A stretch of 64,000 bases of DNA from Cenococcum geophilum 1.58 (taxonomy: Eukaryota > Ascomycota > Dothideomycetes > Gloniales > Gloniaceae), in the NCBI GenBank assembly GCA_001692895.1, contig KV748185.1:1612001-1676000 (forward strand). Direction: 5' to 3'. The position numbers and the translations under genes are program-made. Each line of letters begins with the position of its first letter. Positions within the stretch are counted from its first letter, which is position 1. The notes under the pieces are model-generated. The model ran no database searches. It was not told the DNA's origin and was given only the letters and a program-made list of their open reading frames with translations. Of this stretch, positions 33,280-43,653 are shown piece after piece.

Positions 33280-34990
33280 GCTAATAAAGTCTTAGCTAAA
33301 CCTTCTGCCAACCTTATTTTACTAGAAGGATCTAAACAAATTTAATGTTAAGCGTATGCAATAGCACTAGCCAATCTATTTACTATATTTGGTTACTACG
33401 CTGGATTTGCTATAGGACTAGTAAAGGACGTCAGCCGAACTAGATCCTTATCCTTATCTCTATATTATAACAATCTACCTCCTAAACTAAAGAATCTTAA
33501 AAAACTAAGAAAGTACCCTTTAACTACTAGATTTTAAAAGGCTATAGAAAAAGAATATAATAACCTAAAACGCTAAAGGACATTTAAGACTGTACTAAAA
33601 GCAGAAGCAAGTAATAAGTAGATCCTTTTACTAAAATAGGTCTTTAAATATAAGCTTAACAGCGACGGTTACTTATAAAAGCTTAAAGCTAGACTATATG
33701 TCTGCGGAGACTTATAGATTACTAAAAAAGAGACCTATACAGCAACCCTAGCTGCTCGAATATTCCACGCTCTTATAGCTATAGCAGCCGTATATAACCT
33801 GGAAATTTAACAGTATAACGCTATAAACGTATTTATAAACGCTAAGCTTAGTAAACTAATCTACTATTACTGCCTAGAAGAATTTAATTAAAACGGATAT
33901 ATCCTAAAGCTACTTATAGCGCTATATAGATTAAAAATCTTACCACTACTTTAGTATAAAGAGCTTACTAATACACTAGCTAAATTCGGATTAGAACTAG
34001 TACTAGGCATTAACTACCTATTTACTAATAGACGACTTATTGTCTTCTTTTATGTAGATAATATTGCCGTCCTATTTGCTAAGAAGAACCTTTTAAGGCT
34101 TAAAGAATTTGAAGTAAAATTACTGCACCAATACGGGATCCGTGCACTAGGAGACCTATAGTAGTTCCAAGGTATTTAAATTAGTCGAGATTAAGTAAGT
34201 AGAAAGCTCTAGCTTTGCCAAGACTCCTATATCAAAAAGATAGCTAATTAATTTAATATTTAACCACTAGAAAGATTTCCTAAGTTACTACTTCCTACTA
34301 AAGAACTAATTCCGTCCGACTAGTAAACAAACCCTTAAAGAACCCTAGCCTACCAGTAATAATTAGGGTTACTTATATACCTTACCATATTTAGAAGACT
34401 TAATATTGCTAAGACGCATTTTAAGCTAGCCGAATTCCTAACCAATCTAAATTAAAAGCACCTCGATGCAACAAACTAAGTAATTACCTATTGCCTTAAA
34501 ACAAAATCTATAACTATTAAATACTTTAGCGAAGTATTTAGAGCCTATATCTACTTTAGAAACCCTAAAGAAGAAGATATTACCTTTTACAGAGCATTTA
34601 ACGCAGTATTTGCAGACTATATAGAAACTAGATAAAACTTTTAAGGATATCTTTTTATGCTATTTAGAGGACTAATTAATTGGAAAGCAACCCTATAGCG
34701 ATTTGTTACTCACTTAACTACTAAAGCAAAGCTTCTCTCCCTACTTACTACTACCGTTAAAATTATCTAGTGGTAACGATTCTTTAAGGCAATTGGCTTT
34801 AACGTAGAACGCGAATTTACTATACTCTACAACAATATATAGACTATGCGACTCCTAAGATAGGATACACTAAAGCTTAACACTAGGCTTTAATATATTA
34901 ACGTCTATTAGCACTAGCTAAGACAGGAAGTCCAAGATAAAAAGATTAACGTTTAATAGGTCCCTATAGATAAGATACTTACTAACGGCC
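33280..34990 (+). pseudogene. Copia H reverse transcriptase and RNase H
   Basis: Plus strand: FKAIEKEYNNLKR-like start, WVFKYKLNSDGYL*KLKARLYVCG (RVT_2 opening block), NGYILKLLIALYRLK (consensus L..ALYGLK), and the catalytic box FFYVDNIAVL (second Asp now Asn). Then the RNase H segment near 34640-34850 (WKATL*RFVTHLTTKAKLLSL, consensus W.S.KQ..VA.SS.EAEY.AL). Stops are RIP-type. The C-terminus continues at 43145. Confidence 0.85.
34986..34990. repeat. Target-site duplication of A', left copy (CGGCC)
   Basis: CGGCC before the left LTR of A'; repeated at 43145-43149 after the right LTR. Removing A' restores the Copia H frame. Confidence 0.93.
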
Positions 34991-35182
34991 TGTTATAGGA
35001 TGGGGCAGTGGCTACAAGACGTATGTATTCGAGGAGTCTATAAGACGTTACGCGATCGATCGTAAGGGTTAAGGGCGTAAGAAGGTGATATACCTACGCG
35101 TAGCTGACATAAGCTATACGTGAGGTGTACGCAAGAGCACGGGGCTCTCCTATAGAGGCCCCTACGGTGGGGTTCTATAACA
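34991..35182 (-). repeat. A' 3' LTR (192 bp, left side)
   Basis: Starts TGTTATAGGATGGGGCAG and ends GGTTCTATAACA. Inverted relative to 5907-6099 and 12007-12199. The C-rich run at 35184-35192 is the polypurine tract of the minus strand. Confidence 0.93.
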
Positions 35183-35460
35183 CTACCCCCCCTTCTATAG
35201 AGGCGGAGCTCCGGTGACGCTGTGGTTACTATATATATATAGAAGGGACACTTAGGGTATAGAAAAGAAGAAAGGGGGGTATTACTAAAGGCTTAAAACA
35301 ACGTTATATAATAAGGCTTAGCATTTAAGAATCCGACCAATTAGATAACTTTAACCGCNNGTNNAAGTTCCTANACATCTTAANGATATTCCGGTTANNT
35401 AATNNNACTTTACCGCAATCTAACGGCAATCTAACGGCAATTTGCCCCTANGTNGTAATA
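35183..35460 (-). other. A' 3' UTR with palindrome and N patches
   Basis: Mirrors element A's 3' UTR, including the palindrome at 35347-35369 (several N inside) next to a TAATTGG motif, and ATTGCCGTTAGATT-type repeats. N bases cluster at 35359-35455. Confidence 0.65.
35347..35369. repeat. Palindrome copy 4 (A', contains N)
   Basis: AACTTTAACCGC with four N and AAGTT at the far end; flanked by CCAATTAGAT. Better preserved than in element A. Confidence 0.65.
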
Positions 35461-35469
35461 TATAACGGT

Positions 35470-38400
35470 TTAACTCTATAAGGGCTCCTATAGAGGATTA
35501 GGTATAAAATCTCTACTTAGGCCCAGTTTCTGTGGGTTCGCGTAGTAAAAGTCGCTAATTAGATCCTTTGCATTTTTAAAGTCTTCCTATAGTTGCTATT
35601 CTGGCTAATCTATGTTAAATCCTATATATATAGCTCTGTAGTAGAGCCGTTGTCCTCTGCCTTTACTAAAGTATTTAGAGTTAATAATTTATTTAACGGT
35701 CTACTCCTTATAGTTCTCGTCTTTGTTCTTATCTTAAATTAGTACTAGTAGGGGTTTAGGCTATATCTGCCCCAGTAAGGGGTTAGGCTAATAAAGGTAT
35801 AGTAGCTATAGGTAAAATATAGGCTATATCCCACGGGTAGCTAGGGCAGGCGGAAGCTCTAGCTTGTATATAGCTCCCCTATTAATGACTTATTTAGTTA
35901 GGTAGGGGCTAAGGTTCTTATAATTAAGTAACTTTATAGGCCTTTGCGTAGAGATATTGCGTGCATCTAGCTATACCTAGTCGCCAACATATATCTCCAG
36001 TAGTAGCGTTCTATAATAGTCGGCGAAGTAGGCCTACTTTACTTAAGCCCAGGCCATTTCTCCCTTATAGTAGTTAAGTAGATTTTTTATACGGTCTACT
36101 TACTAGTTAGTAAGTAGCATCTTAAGGCGTTTTCTATATAGCAGTTTCTTATTAATAGGTTCTAGTGGTTCTATACCGGATTAGGGGTAATATCCCTTAT
36201 TCACAAAGAATAGGGTAAGTCCTGTAGTAGTTAAGACGTAGTTATTCACTACAAATTTATCTAGTAGGAGGTAATCTACCTAGTTATCTTAACTATAGGC
36301 AACTACCTATTATAGGTACGCTTTTATACTAGCATTAGCGTTTTCTAGTTGCCTAGTAGTTTTATAGTAAAAGGATATAGATATCTTAACGGAGATGCCA
36401 AGGCGTTGGCAGATTCGTCTCTATATATTAGAGCCGAACTATATACCTTAGTTAGACGTAATTAAGTTAGGTAACCTATGTAATCGGTAAATTTTATAAA
36501 GGAAGGCATTAGTAATATTGCTAACGGCTACGCCTTTAGTTAGGACGTAGTGGCGCTCTTTTATAAGTCGGCATATTATTATAAGGATGTTCTTATAGGT
36601 ACGGCCATATCGCTTATAGGGTAGTAGGTTAATAACGAAATCTATAGCGATATCTGCCCATTATTATATGGGTATTAGTAGAGGGTGCAGTAGTCTTTAG
36701 TACTTTATATTAAAGGCCTTAGCGCGCTTATAACTATATCAGGCGCCTATAAAGCATTTAACTAAGTCTATTATTTTAGGCCAGAAGTAATATCGGCTAA
36801 GAAGCTTATAGGTTCCTCTTCTACCTANGTAGCCGCTTAATCGGAGGTTATAGGCCATTTAGATTAGTTGCCGTTATAGATTTTCTAAGTTAGGGATAAA
36901 TAGACGGCCTCTATAATAGAGCCTGTTCTCTTTTACTTCTAAGGCTGCTATATTAATCTAGCCTAAGCTTTAGAGTTTAGTTAGCAGCGTATAGGTGCTA
37001 GCGGTCTTTGCGGTAATAAGTTAATATAGTAATGGGTTAACAGAGGTGTTATATGCCGTAGTAATAAGCTTATTAATTTTAGGAGGTAATTTTAGTTCTA
37101 TAGTGTAGAGCTAAGGTATAGTTAGCTTTATTATAGGTAGTATACCTAAGGCCAAATTCCGTACTTTTAGGATCGTCTATTATTAGAACTGGTTATAGGG
37201 GTTATCTTTAGACTAAGGAAGGTCTTATAAGCGGCGTATTAGGCTATTAGGCTTAGTACCTTATACTCCTAGCCTATATATAATTTTAAAGTTAAAACTA
37301 GAGAGGAACTTATTCTAGCGTGCTTAGCGTTAGTTTAGCTATTTCGTAGTTATAAAGTACTTAAGGTTGCGATAATCCGTAAGGACTTTAGTTGGCTAAT
37401 TAGGTTCTGCTAAGAAGAGTTCCGGTTAAAATTCCTTAAACACTTATATAATTACAAGAAGTTCCTTATTATAGATCTTATAGTTATATTCTTATAGTAT
37501 AAGCTTAGACAAATAGAATACGACTAGGTGGAGGAAACCGTTATTACCTATCTAGGAAAGAACGCCTGCGTTAACGTGGTCTAAGGAGTTAGTCTTAAAA
37601 TAAAGTTGTCGTCCTAGTATAAAGTAAGCTAGGATAGGTGCTTTAGTAAAAGTATCTTTAAGGTCTTAGAACGCCTTCTTATATTTAGGCGTCTAAATAA
37701 AACGTAGATATATTTTTCTTCCTTTCGCGGAAAGGCCCTTCGTTTGTATTATTGCTATAAGTAGTGCTATAACACCCAAAAAGTTATATATAAATTTTTA
37801 ATAAAAGTTAGCGAAACTAAGGAAAGCTTATACGTCTTTAATGCAGTTAGGGGTTTACTATTTAGTAATTATATATACCTTCTTAGGGTCTATATAGACA
37901 CCCTTAGTAGTAATAATTAGTCTAAGGTATTTTACTTCTATAACTAAGAATTCGCACTTCTTTAAATTAATATAAAGTCCTGCGTCCCTAAGGCGCTATA
38001 GGACCTTTTAAACGTGCTTAGTATGTTTAGAAGGGTTATTGCTATAAATAAGTATATCGTCCAGGTACGCAGAGCAGAAGTTATTAAGGTAGTCCTGTAA
38101 GGCGTTATTAATATAGCTTTAGAAGCTGCCTGGGCCGTTATATACGCTAAAAGGCATAATAGTATATTTAAATTGGCTAAAGCGCAATGCAAATGTGGTT
38201 TTCTATTTATTACCTTCTCGTATTTAGAGGTAGTTAAAGGCGGCAATGATATCGAGCTTAGTATAGATTTTGGCTTAGCTAAGCCGCTTAAAAGTCTTAT
38301 GTATAAGCGGTATAGGGTATTAGTTCTTAATTGTAATAGCGTTAAGTCCTCTATAGTTAACGTAGAATTAAATACCTCCTCCTAGCTTCTTAGTAAGGAG

Positions 38401-39400
38401 GATAGGGGCGGCTACTGGGGATATGCTGGGGCGAATAAACCCTTTATTAAGGTGTTTGTTGATATACTTTTTAACAACTAGAAGTTTATCTTTTAATATT
38501 AGGTAGGGTCTCTTATAGGGTAGCGTTTTTCCTTATTTAATATTAATAGCATAGTTATTAGGTTAATATAGGGGGAGTATATTTACGCTCTTTTATAAGC
38601 ACACGTTAATAAAGTTATAGTACCTCTTAGGGAGGAGCTTACGGAGTTCCTCGTTAGTAAGTCCTTTTTTAAGCTTTATAAACTTTTTAAAGTCTAAAGG
38701 TGAAAGTCCGTAGAGTTTTATAGGGGCATTATTTTCTAGGAGGTTAACTATATTTATCCTATTACTATAGAGGACGTAGTCCTATTCTTTATTAAGCTTA
38801 TATAGTTGTAATTAGGAGGCTATAGTAATGGTCCAGCCTTTTCTACGTGCTATGCGGTAGAAGGCCGCGGCACTTATATAGTGGTAGTTAGTTATAGGTA
38901 GAGTAATAAGGGGTTCCTTAGGTTGGTATCCTAGGGAGTAGATAGAGGTAGCTAGGCTATATTCTAAGCAGGTCTCTCTACAGTATTTAGAGTTAAAGGT
39001 TACTTCTCTCTTTTTCTAGTTAATAATGGGGTTGTATTATTCGAGCTAGTTTATTCTAAGGATAATAGGGTAGTTAGTAAGTAGTGTAATATAGGCCCAG
39101 AGTTCTTCCTAGTGCCCATTTATATCTAGGTGGAGTTATACTATATAGGTAATCTTCTATGCGGTATAACTACTATTGGCGAGTTATAGGGCGCGGGCTT
39201 TAGTAAGGGGTAAGGTAGGTAGGTTATAAGTATACACAAATTAGGTATCTATAAATTTATTAATAGCTCTGCAATTAATTATAGAACGGCTTTTATATTA
39301 TTTTTTGGCAGTAGTTCCTATTATAGGTAAAACTATCTATTTCCGTCTATTTATCTTTACTAAGTTATCTATTAAGCAGGCNAATATATAGATCCCCTTA
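35470..39400 (-). pseudogene. A' pol pseudogene
   Basis: Minus-strand counterpart of element A pol: chromodomain (about 35710-35540), integrase (about 36900-35950), RNase H (about 37760-37350), RT (about 38620-37850, with the start YINYRGLNAI-like block near 38350 and the YLDD region near 38060), protease (about 39340-39230). Near 38060 the catalytic box reads YLDDILIYS with both Asp kept, unlike element A (YLDN). The open frames at 37962-38246 and 38173-38385 are shadows. Interrupted by TAG/TAA. Confidence 0.85.
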
Positions 39401-39479
39401 TCGTTAGGGCGTCCTAACCTGCGACTTAGGGCTAGGACTTGGCGTTTTCCGTTTCCGTATCCGACTCTACCGCTATTAC

Positions 39480-40883
39480 TACGTCTTCGTCTTATATAGT
39501 AGTGATATATAGCGACATATTTAGTGTTTAAGGTACTAGGTTAGGTATTAGGCGGCGGCTACTAAACCTAGCTATTAGGTAGTTTAGGCTATAGCTATAA
39601 TAGCCTTCTTAATAATATCTATAGCAACGCTTTAGCTTTTAGAGTAGCTTGCGTTCTTTATCTAGTAGCTTCTACGGGAAGGTTAGTATAAAAAGGTTAA
39701 TATTAGAACCAGTAGTGTTGCTTAGGGTAGTAGGCGTTAGTAGTTTAGTAGGTCCGGAGGGCTTCTATAGGGAGATCTTTAGGTAGGGGTTTGCAGTAGT
39801 AATCTAATTTAGTCGTTGTTTAATCTTCCGTATGGCTGCTACCATATTATAAATATTATTATAGTTATGGCTAGCGGCTGTATAACTAAGGCAATAAGTA
39901 ACTTTTTTAAGGAGATCTTTCTAGTCTTTAGTATTGTCTTAGGCGAGGGCTCTAGTGTATTTTTAGAATTTAATATAGAACTTATTAAATAATTTAGTAG
40001 GGCTTATCTTTAGGGTATGTAGTTTAGCTTGGTTAGTAGCTAGTAGGTTATAGTCGTGGTATATTAGGTTAAGATTATTAAGGACTTCTTAGTAGGACTA
40101 CCACTTCTAGGGGCTATTGGTCTCCTATTAGGTAAAGAGTCTATTAAATAGTATACCCTTTATTTACCCAATAATATAGCTAATCTTAGTGTCTTTTGTA
40201 GGAAAAAGGCAGGCGCTCTAAGTTAGTTTCTCGCGGATTTATATCTTCTAGTGGCTGTATTCTTTACGGTCTCCCTAGAAAACTAGGGGATTAAGGTAAC
40301 GTATATTAGACCTTACGGTAGCAGCTTAAGTTTAGTCGTTATAGCTTTTATTATCGCTTTAGTAGGGGTTCCCGTTAAGTAAGGCTGCTTAGCGCTAACC
40401 CTCTATTAAGCGTTAAGTAGGTAAAGTTGCTAGGGGCGTAGAGACTTAAGTGGCGTTATATGCAGTAGAGAGGTGTCTAGCGTTATTATAAATGTACTCG
40501 TTAAGCTAAGATTATAGGTATTTAATTATGCCTTCTCTTTTAGTAACCGTAGCAATAAGTGCAATCTTAGCCTTCTTTAACTATTGGATGTCGCGTTTAG
40601 ATACGCGGAGGTTATCTTTAGTTTCTTAACGCGTATTATTAGCGAGCGCCTCACGAGCTTATAGGTCTTAGATAATATCGCGATCTTAGATAGCACGCAT
40701 CTCGGCTTATATAAGCTTTAGGTGGTAGTTCTATAGAAGGCGGTAGTATTTGTTAGGTTCTTATGCTACTATTTTTGCGAACGTTTCGGCGTCTTATATT
40801 TCGATTTTAATAGGTAGTAGCCCTTCCGCTTGCTTATCCGTAGTTATATAGTTAATAAAAGATAAGATATTATCGGTGTCCAT
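39480..40883 (-). pseudogene. A' gag pseudogene
   Basis: ATG on the minus strand at 40883 opens MDTDNILSFIN and follows element A gag, with stops at fewer sites near the N-terminus. It continues to the zinc-knuckle region near 39650, where the frame still holds some Cys codons lost in A. The leader upstream is split by the TA element, whose end lies about 20 bp before this ATG. Confidence 0.8.
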
Positions 40884-40924
40884 CTCCTTAGGGGTTAAGG
40901 CTACATCAGCATTTTGTTGGGGTG

Positions 40925-41145
40925 CCAAGATCCTAGAGGCCTCCTGACAGGATTTTGATTGTCCTGGAGGTCCTGGAGGTCCTGACAGGCTCCTGACAGG
41001 CTCCTGGCAGGATTTTGATTTTCCTAATCGTCCTGGTTGTCCTGACAGGCTCCTACCAGGATCTTTGATTTTCTGTCAGGGTCCTGTCAGGTCCTAACAG
41101 GAAACTAGTATTTCCTGATCGTCCTGTCAGGTTCCTGGCAGGATA
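40925..41145. repeat. Left subterminal GTCCTGACAGG-type repeat block
   Basis: Many overlapping copies of CTCCTGACAGG, GTCCTGGAGG and related 9-12-bp units, including self-complementary CCTGACAGG/CCTGTCAGG pairs. A like-oriented block lies at the other end (42510-42690). Confidence 0.88.
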
Positions 41146-41149
41146 CCCC

Positions 41150-41345
41150 TAAGCAACACCCCTCCTAATACCCCCCCCCCAAAAGCGACACCTCTGCACA
41201 CCCTCAAGCAACACCCCCAATGCGACACCCCCCTTATTGCGACCCACCCCCCCCACCTTAGGTGCGCGCGCGCGCGACACATAGTGCTATCGGGCGCGAC
41301 ACACAGTGCTATCGGGTCCCCACTATATTCCCGATAGCCTACACA
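41150..41345. repeat. GC-rich segment with GCGACAC repeats and a (CG)n tract
   Basis: Irregular CAACACCCCC / GCGACACC units, a CGCGCGCGCGCG run at about 41262-41276, then two copies of a unit containing CACAGTGCTATCGGG. CG runs of this kind can adopt Z-DNA; that is a general property, not tested here. Confidence 0.75.
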
Positions 41346-41444
41346 CATGCCTCTGCCAAGTTACCCCCTTATAGCCACCTTATTTTTTACCCTTCCTTAC
41401 ATCCTCCCTACCTTAGGAGGCACTAGAAAACAGCAGCCAGCAAA

Positions 41445-42235
41445 GGACCGTCCGCTAGAACCAGACGACCGTCGCTAGAACCAGACGACCGTCGCCAGAA
41501 CCAGACGGACCGTTGCCAGAACCAGATGACCGTCCCTAGAGCCAGACGACCGTCCTAAAACTAGACGACCGTTACCAGAACTAGACGACGACCTTTCCGA
41601 ACAACCAGCCAGCGAATACCACGAACGATTCAATTGATCGATCGATCGAATTAAACCAGAGAGCTTCGATATCGGCCCCATCACCGAATCGAATCAAGGC
41701 CTCCTAGGGAGGCACCCTAGACGACCACCGTTCGAATGTACAGCTAGCGAACGGCCATAGAGAACGATCTAAATCAATTAGATCCTTCGATCGGGCCAAC
41801 CCCTCCCCCGAATTGAATTGGATACTAACATAGGCAGGCAGGCAGGAGGCAGGTAGGAGAGGACCGTCGCCAGAACCAGAGACCGTCGCCAGAACCNGAC
41901 GACCGTCGNCAGAGCCAGACGGCCGTCGTCAGAGCCAGATGACCGTCGCCAGAGCTAGACGACTGTCGCCAGAGCCAGACGATAATCGTTCGAACGACTA
42001 ACCAGCGAACACCACAATCGATTCAATCGATCAATTAAATCGAACCGGGGCCTCAATATCAGCCCGTTACCGAATCAAATCGAATCAAGGCCTCCTAAGG
42101 AGGCACCCCAGACGACCACCGTTCAAACGTACAGCCAGCGAACGACCATAGAGAGCGATTCGAATCAATACAATCAATTGAATCAAGCAGAACCTTCGAT
42201 CGGGCCGACCTCTCCCCCGAATTACAGATACAGAC
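41445..42235. repeat. Large direct duplication (about 400-bp unit) containing GACCGTCGCCAGAACCA minisatellites
   Basis: Unit 1 (about 41445-41825) and unit 2 (about 41865-42225) share the same order: minisatellite of about 19-20 bp (CCGTCGCCAGAACCAGACGA), an AACCAGCGAA..CACGA segment, GATCGA-rich sequence, AATCAAGGCCTCCTA.GGAGGCACCC, ACGACCACCGTTC, and a TCGATCGGGCC.ACC end. They are separated by AGGCAGGCAGGC-type repeats at 41833-41862. Identity looks about 80-90 percent by eye. Confidence 0.85.
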
Positions 42236-42295
42236 AGGTAGGCATAGACAGGTAGGCACGACAGGCACAGGCAGGCACAGACAGGTAAACACCGC
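42228..42295. repeat. ACAGGCAGGCACAGACAGGTA short tandem repeats
   Basis: Degenerate 8-12-bp units of CAGACAGGTAGG/CAGGCACAGG. They match the AGGCAGG tract at 41833-41862 in kind. Confidence 0.8.
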
Positions 42296-42509
42296 CGATC
42301 GACGATTTGGAGCCTCCGCGAGAGGCTCCTCAGTCGATCGCCCGACGCTCGAGCGATCGTAGAGCTCCATGACAGACACAGGCGGTAGGCAGAAAAGATT
42401 GATTTGGATTATTTAGATTATATATAATTAAATTTTAAATTATATATTTTTTTCACTAGCTGCAAATACTGTTATTATCCTTATTTTTAAATCTAGAAAT
42501 TTTATTATT

Positions 42510-42690
42510 GTCCTGATGGTCCTGATTGTCCTGATTGTCCTGATGGTCCTAGAGGTCCTGGAGGTCCTGGTAGTCCTGGTGGTCCGGGCGACCTCCTGAC
42601 AGGCTCCTGGCAGGATGCCGAGTGTGAGTGTCTCCTGGAGCTCCTGACAGCCCTGACAGGACCTGTCAGGACCTGTCAGTACTGTTAGGA
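42510..42690. repeat. Right subterminal GTCCTGATT/GTCCTGGAG 9-bp repeats and CTGACAGG block
   Basis: About ten tandem 9-bp units of GTCCTGATT then GTCCTGGAGG type, then CTCCTGACAGG and ACCTGTCAGG copies as at 40925-41145. On the minus strand the 9-bp phase reads as a repeated Arg-Thr tripeptide frame (42440-42697), an effect of the repeat. Confidence 0.88.
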
Positions 42691-42952
42691 GGCACAAACA
42701 TTTTGCTAATGTAGGGCTAATAAATTAAATTCTCCTGGGATTAATTGGCGTTGTAGGTTAAGTATAGGTATTAGATTATTCTTTAGGTTTGATATAGTGG
42801 CTAATAAGGAATATTGTCTTACTATTATGGGTTCCTTAGAAGTATAAAGTAAGGTAACTTATAGGCACGCTACTTCTAGCAGCGCCTATAGTATTGCAAA
42901 GACGTAGAATTAGTCGTAGGCTAGGTGTCGGTGGTAAAAAGGCGCAACGTAA

Positions 42953-43144
42953 TGTCATGGGACGGGGCAGTGGCTATAAGATGTATGTATTTGAGGAGTC
43001 TACAAGACGTTGCGCGATTGATCGTAAGGGTCAAGGGCGTAAGGAGGTGATATACCTACGCGTAGCTGATATAAGCTGTACGTGAGGTGTACGCGAGAGC
43101 ACGGGGCTCTCCTATGGAGGCCCCTGCGGTGGGGTTCTGTGACA
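42953..43144 (-). repeat. A' 5' LTR (192 bp, right side)
   Basis: Starts TGTCATGGGACGGGGCAG and ends GGTTCTGTGACA. It is the best preserved LTR of the A family in the window, with TG/CA at sites that are TA in the other three. TSD CGGCC follows at 43145-43149. The plus-strand frame 42894-43085 is not a gene. Confidence 0.93.
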
Positions 43145-43408
43145 CGGCCTTACTAAGATCCTACCTCGTTAAAAGCACGAAGCTCAGATAAAGCAATTAA
43201 ATTTGGTGGATATTTGACATTAGATTAATTAATTCCATTTGCAATATTCGCAATATCCGCAATATCCGCAATATTTACAATATCTGTCACAATTACCCTA
43301 TCCGTTTACTACTCTCAAATTATATCTAAATTTCCTATTTTAGTATAGCTTCTACCTTCATTTTATATTCTATAGCTTTAACTATACTGTTAAATCTAGG
43401 GGGGGGGG
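43145..43408 (+). pseudogene. Copia H pol C-terminus, 3' UTR and polypurine tract
   Basis: The first about 75 bp read the Copia C-terminal block (LTKILPR*KHEAQIKQLNLVDI) up to a TGA. A 3' UTR with four GCAATATCC-type units (43234-43285) follows, then a run of eleven G at about 43398-43408, the polypurine tract. This stretch keeps many CA/TG and is much less mutated than H's RT. Confidence 0.82.
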
Positions 43409-43653
43409 TGTAACTAACTACTGACACTGTGCTAAGATATAAGATTACTACTTGGAAGGCTCTAAGACAGCGTTAATACCACTATATATATTGATTGCAG
43501 GTTAATATTACTTGTAAATCACTGTTCCTTTTTTCGTTACCTATTACCCTATTATGTCTTATTACCTCCACATTCTTTATGTATATATAGAGGCTTTAAA
43601 GCTACATTTAAAATTAAGTCATTTATTTAATTCTTCGCACTGTAAAGCTTATA
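43409..43653 (+). repeat. Copia H 3' LTR (right end approximate)
   Basis: Begins TGTAACTAACTACTGACAC directly after the G run. The end is set near 43653 because sequence alignable with element K integrase starts there and CTTATA (ancestral CTTACA) would mirror the start. No second LTR is in the window. Confidence 0.65.

Larger units (their letters stand above)
40902..42713. mobile_element. TA-flanked non-autonomous element, not RIPed, with minisatellite content
   Basis: Element proper is 40904-42711 (1808 bp) between TA dinucleotides at 40902-40903 and 42712-42713. The uninterrupted site is visible in element A (GCCCTAGCC near 6340), which shows one TA, so the insertion duplicated it. The ends are imperfect inverted repeats: CATCAGCATTTTGTTG on the left and, reversed, CATTAGCAAAATGTTT on the right, both then reaching GTGCC. 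TA duplication is typical of Tc1/mariner-type transposition. No transposase is recognisable. CA and TG are abundant, unlike everything around it. The short open frames inside (for example 41127-41348, 42095-42379, 42440-42697) look like translated repeats, not genes. Confidence 0.8.
34991..43144 (-). mobile_element. Gypsy element A' (minus strand), second A-family copy, carrying an 1808-bp insertion
   Basis: 192-bp LTRs at both ends, TSD CGGCC, and on the minus strand the same gag-pol layout as element A. Its span is 8.15 kb because a TA-flanked element (40904-42711) lies in the leader. Without it the length is about 6.35 kb, like A. It keeps some CA/TG that A has lost, so the two copies were RIPed independently. 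Confidence 0.93.
33266..43653 (+). mobile_element. Copia element H (plus strand), 3' half, interrupted by Gypsy A'
   Basis: 33266-34990 encodes Copia RT and RNase H. The frame resumes at 43145 after A' (TSD CGGCC on both sides) with ..LTKILPR*KHEAQIKQL, the usual C-terminal end of Copia pol (ADGLTK.L). This is followed by a 3' UTR, polypurine tract and LTR. The 5' half is missing and, by the nesting model, lies left of the window. Confidence 0.85.

Noticed and set aside
37962..38385. Overlapping minus and plus open frames of 94 and 70 codons
   Set aside because: Both overlap the A' RT on the minus strand in the wrong frame or strand; RT motifs in the correct frame explain the sequence.
41127..42697. 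Several minus-strand open frames of 69-94 codons inside the un-RIPed element
   Set aside because: They lie on minisatellite units and translate into short-period repeats (Arg-Thr tripeptides, Ser/Gly runs). There is no domain, and they are open mainly because the GC-rich repeats lack stops.
42894..43085. Plus-strand 63-codon frame
   Set aside because: It covers the 5' LTR of A' and its border; the same LTR elsewhere is broken in this frame.
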